Positions 7,187-14,860 of a stretch of DNA of 20,244 nt are shown here, in pieces; positions within the stretch are counted from its first letter, which is position 1, and each line of letters starts with the position of its first letter. The stretch is taken from positions 1 through 20,244 of the IMG/VR virus record IMGVR_UViG_3300020470_001428; one strand, given 5' to 3'. Below the pieces are notes generated by a model. That model saw only the letters and a list, made by a program, of their open reading frames with translations, made no database searches and had not been told where the DNA came from. Both the position numbers and the translations under genes were made by a program. This DNA comes from a virus.

Positions 7187-7568
7187 CGCTGCTCAATACA
7201 TTGCTGAAATGGTTTGTCTCAGAGAAGCTGAAAAACAAAGAGTCGGTAGACCAGCTTATGCTTTATGGAATACTGATAAATGGCAAAAGAAATTTAAAAG
7301 CCAAGTAACAAAAGCTTATACTCTTCTCAAGAAATATAGCGATAAAGCTATCATCAACGCCTTGAACTCTTACAAAGGCAAAAACATATATTCTTTGCGT
7401 GTCAAATTTCTTGAACCTATGATTAAAAAGGAACAAGAGTCTATTGATAAGCTAGAAGCGACAGAAATAAAAAAAGTTAAATATGAAGACAACACTATGC
7501 AAAAACCAAGAAAAAGTTTTGGCAAGAAAAGTTTGTTTTCCAAATTGGAGAATTTAGACAATGAGTGA
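7143..7568 (+). CDS. Hypothetical basic helical protein upstream of recA/uvsX, 141 aa
   Basis: A 141-residue, mostly helical, lysine-rich protein. The conserved-looking N-terminus reads HKTTGQACNAAQYIAEMVC, followed by a helix KFKSQVTKAYTLLKKY and a basic C-terminal tail (QKPRKSFGKKSLFSKL). The start is ATG 7143, with AAAGG at 7130-7134 eight nt upstream. It ends 8 nt inside the recombinase gene, so the two are translated together. Size, charge and position suit a DNA-binding recombination accessory factor, but I see no family motif; the neighbouring 9016-9495 product is an alternative for that role. Confidence 0.7.
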   Translation: MDKNYKHKTTGQACNAAQYIAEMVCLREAEKQRVGRPAYALWNTDKWQKKFKSQVTKAYTLLKKYSDKAIINALNSYKGKNIYSLRVKFLEPMIKKEQESIDKLEATEIKKVKYEDNTMQKPRKSFGKKSLFSKLENLDNE

Positions 7569-8628
7569 TGCAGCATTAAAAACCATTACTAAAAAATACG
7601 GAAATATATTGGTTAATGGAGCTGATGTATTTGAAGAACTGCAAGACATGCAGGTTATTCCTGTAAGCCCATCTCTAGACTATGCTCTTGGTGGTGGTTT
7701 TCGAGAAGGAACTTGGATTCAAATGATTGGAGATCCAAAGTCTGGAAAAACAACTACAGCTTTACAATTCGCTGCAAATTGCCAGAAAAAAGAATATGGA
7801 GAAAGACCCATATTTTATGTGAATGTAGAAGGTAGATTAAGCACAAAGAACTTTGAGGGAGTTCATGGTTTAGACGCTAGCAAGATTACTGTAGTTCAGT
7901 CTGAAACAGAAACTCTTAGCGCAGAGAAGTATTTAGGCGCTATAGAAAAGATAGTAAAAGCGCATCCTAATTGTGTCGTAATTATTGATTCGATATCTAG
8001 CTTTATAGCACAGAAAGATCTGGACGAAGAAGTAAGAGGCGATTATAGACCGGGAGTTCCTAAGATATTGTCTAACTTCTGCAAGAAGATGAGCAGTATT
8101 GTTCCTAAACAAAGGGCTATCATCATCATGATTACACACTTCATTGCTAACACTGGTGGTATGGGAAAAAAGAAAGTAGCCGATGGCGGCGTAAAGGTTC
8201 GCTATCAAGCAGACACGATACTGGAAATTGCTTGGATTCAAGCGTGGAAAGAAAAGAATGATGGCCGACAAATTGGACAAGCATTACACTGGAAAGTGAT
8301 TACTTCTGCGCTTGGAGGTTTTGTGGGAGCAGAAGCTATTGGATGGCTTCGCTATGGCACAGGCATTGATTACAAGCAAGAGTTATTCGATCAGGCAAAC
8401 GACTTCGATTTGATTTCCGCAGCTGGAGCTTGGTACACATGTGATTTTTTAGTCGATGACCCGAAGCCTATAAAAAAACTTTTAGAATCCGAAGGAATCG
8501 AAAAAGATGATGAAGAAAAGATTACTAAATTGGTCAAGTTTCAAGGTCAACAAAAGCTCAGAGCTTTTCTTGATGAACACGATCTATGGCCTGCTTTACA
8601 AAATTCATTAAAGGAAATGCTGTTTTGA
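7561..8628 (+). CDS. RecA/UvsX-family recombinase
   Basis: A strand-exchange ATPase that forms filaments on single-stranded DNA and, in T4-like phages, starts recombination-dependent replication. In 355 residues the core reads SLDYALGGGFREGTWIQMIG, Walker A GDPKSGKTT at 57-65, a strand YVNVEGRL with the likely catalytic E90, and Walker B CVVIIDSISSF with D143. The C-terminal third is helical and acidic. It lacks the large C-terminal domain features of bacterial RecA and is closer in length to UvsX (about 390). GGAG at 7547-7550 precedes ATG 7561. A frame-overlapping endonuclease gene follows. I leave the symbol blank because RecA and UvsX cannot be told apart by eye. Confidence 0.93.
   Translation: MSDAALKTITKKYGNILVNGADVFEELQDMQVIPVSPSLDYALGGGFREGTWIQMIGDPKSGKTTTALQFAANCQKKEYGERPIFYVNVEGRLSTKNFEGVHGLDASKITVVQSETETLSAEKYLGAIEKIVKAHPNCVVIIDSISSFIAQKDLDEEVRGDYRPGVPKILSNFCKKMSSIVPKQRAIIIMITHFIANTGGMGKKKVADGGVKVRYQADTILEIAWIQAWKEKNDGRQIGQALHWKVITSALGGFVGAEAIGWLRYGTGIDYKQELFDQANDFDLISAAGAWYTCDFLVDDPKPIKKLLESEGIEKDDEEKITKLVKFQGQQKLRAFLDEHDLWPALQNSLKEMLF
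8610..8615 (+). promoter_or_regulatory. Ribosome binding site deciding a TTG start
   Basis: AAAGGA at 8610-8615 lies 9 nt before TTG at 8625. This makes the TTG, in a TTGA overlap with the recombinase stop, a better start than the in-frame ATG at 8586, which lies deep inside the recombinase gene without a comparable site. Confidence 0.6.
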
Positions 8629-9047
8629 AAGCCATAGGTTTTGATGGCCGAGAAAGAAATTGGAACCTATCAAAGTGCGTAGTTTCAGGAGATCAGACAA
8701 GACCTCGAAGTAAATTGCATATTTTAGCAAGAAAATTACTCCGTGAGCAGTTTCCTTATGATACAATTCTTGAGGAAGTGCCGCTTGTCGGCTCACATAA
8801 GCCATCAAGAAAATCTACTCTATACGTTGATTTCTTGATACCGTCATATTCTTTGGCGGTAGAAGTACATGGGCGACAGCACTTTGAATTTGTCGCCCAT
8901 TTTCATGGCAACAGACAAGGTTTCAGAAAGTCAAAAGCTAGAGATAGAGACAAAGCAAATTGGCTTCATAACAATGACATAGAACTTGTCATTTTAAGTT
9001 ATTCAGGAACAGAGGATGAATGGCGAGAATCAATTATCAATAGATAG
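8625..9047 (+). CDS. Vsr/DUF559-like PD-(D/E)XK endonuclease
   Basis: A 140-residue nuclease of the very-short-patch-repair-like fold. Visible elements: helix RSKLHILARKLLREQF (28-43), E51 (ILEEVPL), D69 in LYVDFLIPS, then LAVEVHGRQHFEF with E80, H82 and H86, and a basic segment KARDRDKANW (104-113). The order E...D...ExH...H...D matches Vsr-type enzymes and the EDxHD homing-endonuclease family related to them. It starts at TTG 8625, supported by the ribosome site at 8610-8615. EDxHD enzymes have been described in a phage recA intron, so its position just after a recA-like gene is notable. Alternatives are a structure-specific replication nuclease or a mismatch-nicking enzyme. The fold assignment is firm, the substrate unknown. 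Confidence 0.75.
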   Translation: MKAIGFDGRERNWNLSKCVVSGDQTRPRSKLHILARKLLREQFPYDTILEEVPLVGSHKPSRKSTLYVDFLIPSYSLAVEVHGRQHFEFVAHFHGNRQGFRKSKARDRDKANWLHNNDIELVILSYSGTEDEWRESIINR

Positions 9048-9495
9048 GTTAGAAGAGTTTGTAGGCAAGCTAGATGCATACATGTCTGACATTGTTCATG
9101 TAGAGCCAAACTCTGAAGTAGAAAAAATACTTTCACTCACAGCATTTGAACTTAAATCTTTAACTTCAGAAGAATGTTGTGAAAAGGCTTACGCTATATA
9201 CAACTACTGTAATTTTCTACAAAAAAAACATAATAAAGAAGTTGCTAAATCCAAATGGTGTGAAGAGTTTATAAATTATGCTGTGTCAAAAGTTTCAAAT
9301 CAATTTGATAAGTATACTAAGTGGGAAGTGAAAGTAAATTCTGTGATAAGAGAAGACGACTTCGTACAAAAAGTGTGGCGCGTCAAAAGAGTAATTGATG
9401 GGAATGTAACTTCTTCATCCGATATCATAAGAGATATCAGAAAACAAGCAGATACACTACTTGAACTAAGCAGAAGAAAGTATAGTAGGAATTAA
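9016..9495 (+). CDS. Helical hypothetical protein, candidate UvsY-like recombination mediator
   Basis: A 159-residue, almost wholly alpha-helical protein starting inside the nuclease gene (32-nt overlap). Central helices read AYAIYNYCNFLQKKHNKEV and KWCEEFINYAVSKV, and the C-terminal third has TSSSDIIRDIRKQADTLL. The pattern of a helix with aromatic residues followed by N-K-E-x-A-K, then a charged helix, resembles the general build of T4 UvsY (137 residues), which loads UvsX onto SSB-coated DNA. This is a loose, by-eye resemblance supported by location between recombinase and helicase. Start choice is uncertain: AGAGG at 9011-9015 is too close to ATG 9016, while GGAAC at 9006 is weak. Confidence 0.6.
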   Translation: MNGENQLSIDRLEEFVGKLDAYMSDIVHVEPNSEVEKILSLTAFELKSLTSEECCEKAYAIYNYCNFLQKKHNKEVAKSKWCEEFINYAVSKVSNQFDKYTKWEVKVNSVIREDDFVQKVWRVKRVIDGNVTSSSDIIRDIRKQADTLLELSRRKYSRN

Positions 9496-9497
9496 TC

Positions 9498-9965
9498 ATG
9501 TCACCTTTAGAACTAATAAAAAATGGAATAATAGAAAATGATCTTGAAAAAATTGCTCAAGGCTATAATGCCCTCACAGGAGAAGACATCTCACCAATCA
9601 CAACAAGCGAACCAACCAGAGAACCAGCCAGAAGAACAGCAAAGCCAGAAGACACAGAGTCAGACGAAGTGTCATCGTCAGTGCGGGTGCGGTCGGAGAT
9701 AGAAGACTTCACAATGAAACGCGATAGTCTTCCTGCTGGAAAGTATGGAAGAAAAGAAACAATACAAGTTGGAGAAAACCAATTTGTGGACGATGGAAGT
9801 GAAGCCACAGGAAAAGAATTTGAAACTCCAGACATTGCTCCAACACCTCGTAGAAAACCAGTACAAATGATTGAAGTAGTTTGTCACGCTTGTGGAAAGA
9901 AAGAAGAGATAAATCCGGCTTATAAAACTGGAAGTTATCATCGCTGCGCGAGGTGCGTAGGTTAA
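9498..9965 (+). CDS. Zinc-ribbon protein with long disordered middle, 155 aa
   Basis: Three parts are visible. Residues 1-32 form a small helical head (SPLELIKNGIIENDLEKI, then YNALTGED). Residues 33-120 are rich in Ser, Thr, Glu, Pro and Arg and look unstructured. Residues 125-155 form a zinc ribbon with C129/C132 (CHACG) and C150/C153 (CARC) and end right after it. This head-linker-ribbon form suggests a tethering or adaptor protein. Its stop TAA overlaps the ATG of the helicase gene, so it could serve the replisome, but there is no direct evidence. It starts 2 nt after the previous stop. Confidence 0.7.
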   Translation: MSPLELIKNGIIENDLEKIAQGYNALTGEDISPITTSEPTREPARRTAKPEDTESDEVSSSVRVRSEIEDFTMKRDSLPAGKYGRKETIQVGENQFVDDGSEATGKEFETPDIAPTPRRKPVQMIEVVCHACGKKEEINPAYKTGSYHRCARCVG

Positions 9966-11455
9966 TGGACAAAATAAACGATGTGACAGCAGAAAAATCT
10001 GTAATTGCAGGTTTGATACAACATGGGCAAGATGCCTTTGATGATGTTGATGGCATCCTTACAGCTAACTCTTTCACGCAAGAAGAAAACCAAATTATGT
10101 GGAGTTGTTTAGAACAGCTCTTCAAAGACTCTACAACTGTTGACTTACCAACACTTTATGGCGCTTCCAAAGTTTTAAGTTTAGACGAACAGTTTTCTAA
10201 GAAAAAATTAAAAGACTACTTCAAAAAGCTAAGCGCCACGACTATTGAAAAATCAAATGTAAATCATCAGGCTGCAACTGTTGCCAAATTGGAAGTAGCT
10301 AGAGAAGTTTACCGATGCTCTTTGATGGTTCAACAAAATATACTGGAAGTAAAGAGCGACAAGTCTATCTCTGAAATTTTGGCGATTGGAGAAGAGCCTT
10401 TTTATGGGCTTGCAGATACGCTTCAGAATCGTGGCGGCAATGAACCAGTAGACATATTTCAAGATATTGATGAGCATATAGACGACCTGATAGAGAACCC
10501 CTGCGAAATGATGGGCGTAAGTACAGGTTTTCCAAGATATGACAAGATGATAGGAGGAGGACTTAGACAGGGGAATGTAGACCTTATAGGAGCAAGAACA
10601 AAAGTTGGTAAAAGTTTCTTTGCAGATACGGTCGCTTTGCATGTAGCTGGAAAACTAAATATTCCAGTTCTGGTTTTAGACACCGAGATGCAACAAAAAG
10701 ATCATGTGTACAGGATATTAGCTAGTATCAGCGATGTGCAAACTAATGAAATATCAACAGGTCAGTTTTCAAAATCAAAGGCAAAAATAGAGAGAGTTAA
10801 ACAAGCTGCTGAAACCCTCAAGAAAATGCCCTACAAATATTCTCCTGTGGCAGGTGTTCCGATACAAGAAATTGTGGCTATCATCAGACGTTGGGTTAAA
10901 AGGGTTGTTGGTAGAGACGAAAATGGAAATACAAACCCTTGTCTTGTCGTCTATGATTATTTGAAGCTAGGCGGTTCATCAGAAATGAAAGGCAATGAAC
11001 AGCCACATATAGCTTTGGGCTTTAAGATGCAAGAACTGGTCAATGTCTCAATAAAGGAAAATGTCTCAGTCCTCTCTTTTGTTCAATTAAATAGAGAAGG
11101 GATTACTAGAGAAGGTGAAGACGTTATAGCGGGTTCTGATGATATTGCTCGGTATTGTAGTAGCTTCTGTCTATTCAAGAAAAAATCAGAAGAAGAAGTC
11201 GCTGAAGATGGCGGAGAAAGCGGAAACAGAAAACTAAAACCTATCCTGCATAGGCATGGAGGAGGTTTAGAAGAAGACTTTGACTATGTTAATATGAATT
11301 TGATTGGCGAGTATGGAAAGCTAGTTGAAGGATTTACAAAGTCTGAATATATGCTTGCTAACAAAAAGGAAAAAGAAGGTTTTGATAACGAAGTCAATGA
11401 TGACAAAGAAGGCTTCGTAGTTGAAGAAGATATTGACCCGGAGAAACCATTTTGA
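9965..11455 (+). CDS. DnaB-like replicative DNA helicase
   Basis: A hexameric 5'-3' helicase that opens the fork and works with the primase next to it. The 496 residues show an N-terminal helical domain (EKSVIAGLIQHGQ, like DnaB N-domain helix 1), a linker, then the RecA-type motor. The sequence VSTGFPRYDKMIGGGLRQG leads into Walker A GARTKVGKS (209-217), Walker B CLVVYDYLKL with D331, and SFVQLNREGI, corresponding to the H3 region. The C-terminus is acidic. The start is ATG 9965 (TAATG overlap), with AGGTG at 9951-9955; the in-frame GTG at 9953 is part of that site. It is comparable to T4 gp41 and DnaB in length. Confidence 0.92.
   Translation: MDKINDVTAEKSVIAGLIQHGQDAFDDVDGILTANSFTQEENQIMWSCLEQLFKDSTTVDLPTLYGASKVLSLDEQFSKKKLKDYFKKLSATTIEKSNVNHQAATVAKLEVAREVYRCSLMVQQNILEVKSDKSISEILAIGEEPFYGLADTLQNRGGNEPVDIFQDIDEHIDDLIENPCEMMGVSTGFPRYDKMIGGGLRQGNVDLIGARTKVGKSFFADTVALHVAGKLNIPVLVLDTEMQQKDHVYRILASISDVQTNEISTGQFSKSKAKIERVKQAAETLKKMPYKYSPVAGVPIQEIVAIIRRWVKRVVGRDENGNTNPCLVVYDYLKLGGSSEMKGNEQPHIALGFKMQELVNVSIKENVSVLSFVQLNREGITREGEDVIAGSDDIARYCSSFCLFKKKSEEEVAEDGGESGNRKLKPILHRHGGGLEEDFDYVNMNLIGEYGKLVEGFTKSEYMLANKKEKEGFDNEVNDDKEGFVVEEDIDPEKPF
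11440..11443 (+). promoter_or_regulatory. Ribosome binding site for the TTG-started primase
   Basis: GGAG at 11440-11443 lies 8 nt before TTG 11452, which forms a TTGA overlap with the helicase stop. No ATG occurs near this point in the primase frame, so this site supports the non-ATG start. Confidence 0.55.
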
Positions 11456-12558
11456 AAAAGTTGTCTGGGGAAGAACTAAAGTTTCTTTCCGATAAAATTG
11501 CTTTGAATATCATACCTGTACTTGCGCATTTCGGAATAGAAGCTCAGGTATTTGATGATTATGTTACTTGTCCTTGTCCAATTCATGGTGGCGATTGCCC
11601 TACTGGATGGACTATGACAACAGACCCAGAGAACAACTACTTAGGCATATGGGTTTGTTGGACTGAACATTGTGAAGAAGAAATAGATAAGACCACAGGA
11701 AAGAAGAAGTATATTAACAATCCTTTAGGTCTGATAAGAGCTTTGCTAGCTAATAAATATGAAAAAGACAGCGTTTCATTCGGAGAGGCAATATCATTTG
11801 CCATGAATCTTGTTGAAACTAATTTTGAAGACTTATCGAAAGGTTCTTGTAAAGTAGACTTTACGAAGAAAGGTCTATCAAATGCCGAAAGAAATTTTAA
11901 GAGACGAGAGCAAAACAAAAAACTTGGACACCCAAGAAGCAAAGTTAGGAAGTCTTTGTTGCGACCATCTAGCTATTTTTTAAACAGAGGGTACAGCGAA
12001 GAGGTTCTTGACGCTTTTGATGTGGGAACTTCTCGGAACCCAAAAGGCGTTATGAGACAAAGAATCATAGTGCCAGTTTATGACGACGAAGGAGAAGTCA
12101 TGGTCGGGTATCTTGGAAGATGGCCGTCTGAAGAGTATTCTAAATATAACCAACCTAAATGGAGGTTCTCTAAAAAGTTTTATTCTGGTGCTTGGCTTTA
12201 TGGTTATCACATAGCCAGAGATCATATTGAAAACACAAAGACTGTAGTCTTAGTTGAGGGACAAGGAGATGTTTGGAGACTATGGGAGTCTGGAATAAAG
12301 AACTCTGTTGGAATGTTTGGTTGCAGTATAACTGATACACAATTAAGAATACTAGAAAACTCCTCTGCTGAAAAAATCGCTCTAATATCTGATAATGACA
12401 AGGCAGGACAAAAAGCTAGAATCTCTATCAGAAAAAAGTGTGAAGGTAAACTTCAGGTAATGGATATAATGATTGAATCAAAAGACATCGGAGAAATGTC
12501 AATTGCAGAAATACAACAAAAAGTAAAACCTCAAATTGAAGGATTGTATAATGACTAA
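11452..12558 (+). CDS. DnaG-type DNA primase (zinc-binding and Toprim domains)
   Basis: Makes RNA primers for DNA synthesis, paired with the upstream helicase. In 368 residues, the N-terminal zinc-binding region has C40, C42, H45, C49 (TCPCPIHGGDC) and C69, H73, C74 (WVCWTEHC). This is a variant of the CHC2 finger with more Cys/His than the usual CHC2 set. The Toprim domain has E269 (VVLVEGQGD) and the D314-N-D316 motif (LISDNDKAG) for metal binding. The core RQRIIVPVYDDEGEVMVGYL is typical of the polymerase fold in phage primases. There is no C-terminal helicase-interaction domain of DnaG size, as in T4 gp61-sized proteins. TTG start at 11452. Confidence 0.9.
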   Translation: MKKLSGEELKFLSDKIALNIIPVLAHFGIEAQVFDDYVTCPCPIHGGDCPTGWTMTTDPENNYLGIWVCWTEHCEEEIDKTTGKKKYINNPLGLIRALLANKYEKDSVSFGEAISFAMNLVETNFEDLSKGSCKVDFTKKGLSNAERNFKRREQNKKLGHPRSKVRKSLLRPSSYFLNRGYSEEVLDAFDVGTSRNPKGVMRQRIIVPVYDDEGEVMVGYLGRWPSEEYSKYNQPKWRFSKKFYSGAWLYGYHIARDHIENTKTVVLVEGQGDVWRLWESGIKNSVGMFGCSITDTQLRILENSSAEKIALISDNDKAGQKARISIRKKCEGKLQVMDIMIESKDIGEMSIAEIQQKVKPQIEGLYND

Positions 12559-13312
12559 AATATTAGGGTTCTCTGGCGCAAAGCAAAGTGGGAAGAGTAC
12601 ATGCTGTAAATTTATACATGGATATCAATTAAGACTAAATGATATAGTCAAAAAGTTTTTCATGGACGATGAAGGCTCTCTTCTAATAGACGCCACACAA
12701 ATAGATGAGCATGGCAATGAAGTAGAAGGATTAGGAGTTCTTGATATTGAAAGACAAGACCCAGAATTTGTAGATTATGCCTCTCAGATAATGTGGCCTC
12801 ATGTAAGATCTTTTAGTTTTGCAGACCCGTTGAAAATAATAGCTGTTAACCTATTTGGATTGAACGAAGAGCAATGTTACGGCTCAGACGAAGACAAGAA
12901 TACGCCTGTCAATATTAAATGGGAAGATATGCCGGACGTTGTAAACGCTTCTGGTTTTATGACAGCAAGAGAGTTCTTACAGTATTTTGGAACAGATATT
13001 TGTAGACGTATAAAGCCCGATATTTGGACAAGTTCTTGTTTAGATAGAATACTTTCGAGCGGTACTGAATTTGCAATTGTTCCTGATGTCAGATTTCCTA
13101 ACGAGGTTGAAGCAATACAGAAAGCTGGAGGAAAAGTAATCAGGCTTACGAGAAAGCCTTTTGAAGATGCTCATCCAAGCGAAACTTCTCTAGATGCTAA
13201 AGAAGAAATATTCGACTACGTATTAGATAACAGCGAGAAGGATCTTCACGAAACTAACTTAGCTCTCATGGAAGTATTAAAGGATTGGGGATGGCTAACA
13301 ACAAAATCATAA
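12551..13312 (+). CDS. Deoxynucleoside monophosphate kinase (T4 gp1-like)
   Basis: Converts dNMPs to dNDPs with ATP, feeding dNTP synthesis; in T4 it also recycles nucleotides from degraded host DNA. 253 residues open with ILGFSGAKQSGKST, a P-loop at G9-S16 (GAKQSGKS). The conserved late block is VPDVRFPNEVEAIQKAGG followed by VIRLTRKP and HPSE, which fits the phage dNMP kinase family. The start is ATG 12551, with AAGGA at 12539-12543, overlapping the primase stop by 8 nt. The long insert (about 25-75), acidic and poor in motifs, probably forms the nucleotide-binding lid. Confidence 0.9.
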   Translation: MTKILGFSGAKQSGKSTCCKFIHGYQLRLNDIVKKFFMDDEGSLLIDATQIDEHGNEVEGLGVLDIERQDPEFVDYASQIMWPHVRSFSFADPLKIIAVNLFGLNEEQCYGSDEDKNTPVNIKWEDMPDVVNASGFMTAREFLQYFGTDICRRIKPDIWTSSCLDRILSSGTEFAIVPDVRFPNEVEAIQKAGGKVIRLTRKPFEDAHPSETSLDAKEEIFDYVLDNSEKDLHETNLALMEVLKDWGWLTTKS

Positions 13313-13860
13313 GTATACCTTGGGATGACAGGATGGTGACTCGCGCTCAAAAAAAAGCGAAGAGTCTCGGAAGAATAAGGAACTCAATATTGAAAGGCGG
13401 CGGCAACGCTGCTGGTTACTTAGGAGAGGAAGCTGTAGCATCTTATATTGGAGCAGAAATAACTAGCTGCAATAAAGGCTCAGACAAATATGACTACGAC
13501 ATCATAGCTAAAGATGGCCGTAGGTTAGAAATAAAAACAAAAAGACGAACAGTTTATCCACAGGAACACTTTGATGTGTCTGTCGCTAAGACAAGCGTTC
13601 ATCAAAGACCTGATTTGTATATTTTTGTAAGTATTGAATTTGCTAAGGTGACGATGGAAAACGGAAGACGTGTTTATCGTAACATAAAAAGTATTTGCAT
13701 CTTGGGGCAGGCAGAGCCTGAAGATTTTTTTGCGAGAGCCAAAATTTGGCGAGAAGGTGATATTGATGGTAGAAATGGTTTTAGAACACATGTAGATATG
13801 TATAACCTGCCCATATCGGAAATAGATCCGTTAGATGATAGTTTGTTACCACAGAAGTAG
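13291..13860 (+). CDS. PD-(D/E)XK nuclease-like protein, 189 aa
   Basis: The core signature is visible: helix GYLGEEAVASYIGAEI with E46/E47, then YDYDIIAKDGRRLEIKTKRR with D70 and E80-I-K82, which is D-x(n)-E-x-K on adjacent strands. This is the metal site of restriction-type and resolvase-type nucleases. The N-terminus is basic (RAQKKAKSLGRIRNSIL) and likely contacts DNA. The start is ATG 13291, with AAAGGA at 13279-13284; it overlaps the kinase by 22 nt. A role in host DNA breakdown or branch processing would fit, but the substrate is unknown. Confidence 0.75.
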   Translation: MANNKIISIPWDDRMVTRAQKKAKSLGRIRNSILKGGGNAAGYLGEEAVASYIGAEITSCNKGSDKYDYDIIAKDGRRLEIKTKRRTVYPQEHFDVSVAKTSVHQRPDLYIFVSIEFAKVTMENGRRVYRNIKSICILGQAEPEDFFARAKIWREGDIDGRNGFRTHVDMYNLPISEIDPLDDSLLPQK

Positions 13861-14860
13861 TAGTCTTGGAACTTTAGAATTTTGTCAGCAGAAATACTTT
13901 TTGCAGTACAATCTCTCGTTCAAAGACAAAACTAACGCAAAAGCCTTGATGGGTACTATTACTCATAAAGTCATGCAGACTCTTGGAGACAAGAAGGTTG
14001 CAATGAATAAAGGTCTTAACATTGTAGAAGATGAAGAAACAGGAAGAGACCTAACTCTAGAAGAGTGTGACGACCTTGAGCTTCTAAATGACATAGCTTT
14101 TGATTATTACACAAATGCTTTTCCAGAGGTCAATCTTGGAGAAAAAGAAAAGAGGCAATGTCTTCGTTGGGCAGAGAAAGCAGTAGCATATCAAGATGGA
14201 TTGTTAGACCCTAGAAATCAAAACGTATTTGCTACTGAGCTATTCTTTGATATAGAAATAAAAAAGCCTTGGGCAAAATACAAGTATGAGTTTGAAGATC
14301 AAACAATCGAAGGATACCTTTCAATCAAAGGCACTGTAGACCTAATCCTTAAACAGGGAGAAGACTACTACGAGATATTAGATTACAAAACCGGAAAGCG
14401 GTTAGACTGGGCGACTGGAGAAGAGAAGACTTATGAAAAGCTACAAAAAGATACACAGCTACTTCTTTACTACTACGCTCTCAAAAATATGTATCCAGAA
14501 AGAGAATTTTCAGTAAGCATATATTACATCAATGCTGGCGGATTATTCTCGATGGTATTTGATGAAAGTGACTATGAAAAAGCTGAATCAATACTAAGGA
14601 AGAAGTTTGAGCAGATAAGAGACATCCAACAACCTAGACTTCTTTCTAATGAACACTCACATTGGAAATGTCAGAAGCTTTGTAGATTCAGTAGCGAATA
14701 CGAAGACTCAGGAAAAAGCATTTGCCAACATATAAGAGATGAAATCAAAGAAAAAGGCGTAGTCAAAGTTGTTGAAGAATACGGAAAAATAGAAAAGATT
14801 GCCACTTACGGTGATGGTGGCGGTAGACTAGCAGACACAGAAGAAAAGGATAAAAAATGA
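13835..14860 (+). CDS. Cas4/RecB-type PD-(D/E)XK exonuclease, probably with a cysteine-bound metal cluster
   Basis: A 341-residue nuclease of the RecB/Cas4 group. Visible features: SSSLGTLEFCQQKYFLQY (8-25, with C17), H44 (GTITHKVM), D169 (GTVDLIL), D183-Y-K185 (EILDYKTGK), and the QxxxY motif Q208...Y212 (TQLLLYYYAL). Three late cysteines, C279, C283 and C297 (HWKCQKLC and SICQH), join C17 in the one-plus-three arrangement that holds a [4Fe-4S] cluster in Cas4 and AddB. No cas genes or repeats are nearby, so a replication or recombination nuclease is more likely than CRISPR adaptation. The C-terminus is a charged tail. The gene overlaps the previous one by 26 nt. Confidence 0.85.
   Translation: MIVCYHRSSSLGTLEFCQQKYFLQYNLSFKDKTNAKALMGTITHKVMQTLGDKKVAMNKGLNIVEDEETGRDLTLEECDDLELLNDIAFDYYTNAFPEVNLGEKEKRQCLRWAEKAVAYQDGLLDPRNQNVFATELFFDIEIKKPWAKYKYEFEDQTIEGYLSIKGTVDLILKQGEDYYEILDYKTGKRLDWATGEEKTYEKLQKDTQLLLYYYALKNMYPEREFSVSIYYINAGGLFSMVFDESDYEKAESILRKKFEQIRDIQQPRLLSNEHSHWKCQKLCRFSSEYEDSGKSICQHIRDEIKEKGVVKVVEEYGKIEKIATYGDGGGRLADTEEKDKK

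Noticed and set aside
7114-7308. Extra + frame ORF across the 6701-7186 / 7143-7568 junction
   Set aside because: It overlaps both neighbours completely in another frame and has no ribosome site or protein-like composition beyond chance.
13835-14860. CRISPR-Cas adaptation gene cas4
   Set aside because: No cas1, cas2 or repeat-spacer array occurs in the window and the neighbours are replication genes; a phage end-processing nuclease is simpler.
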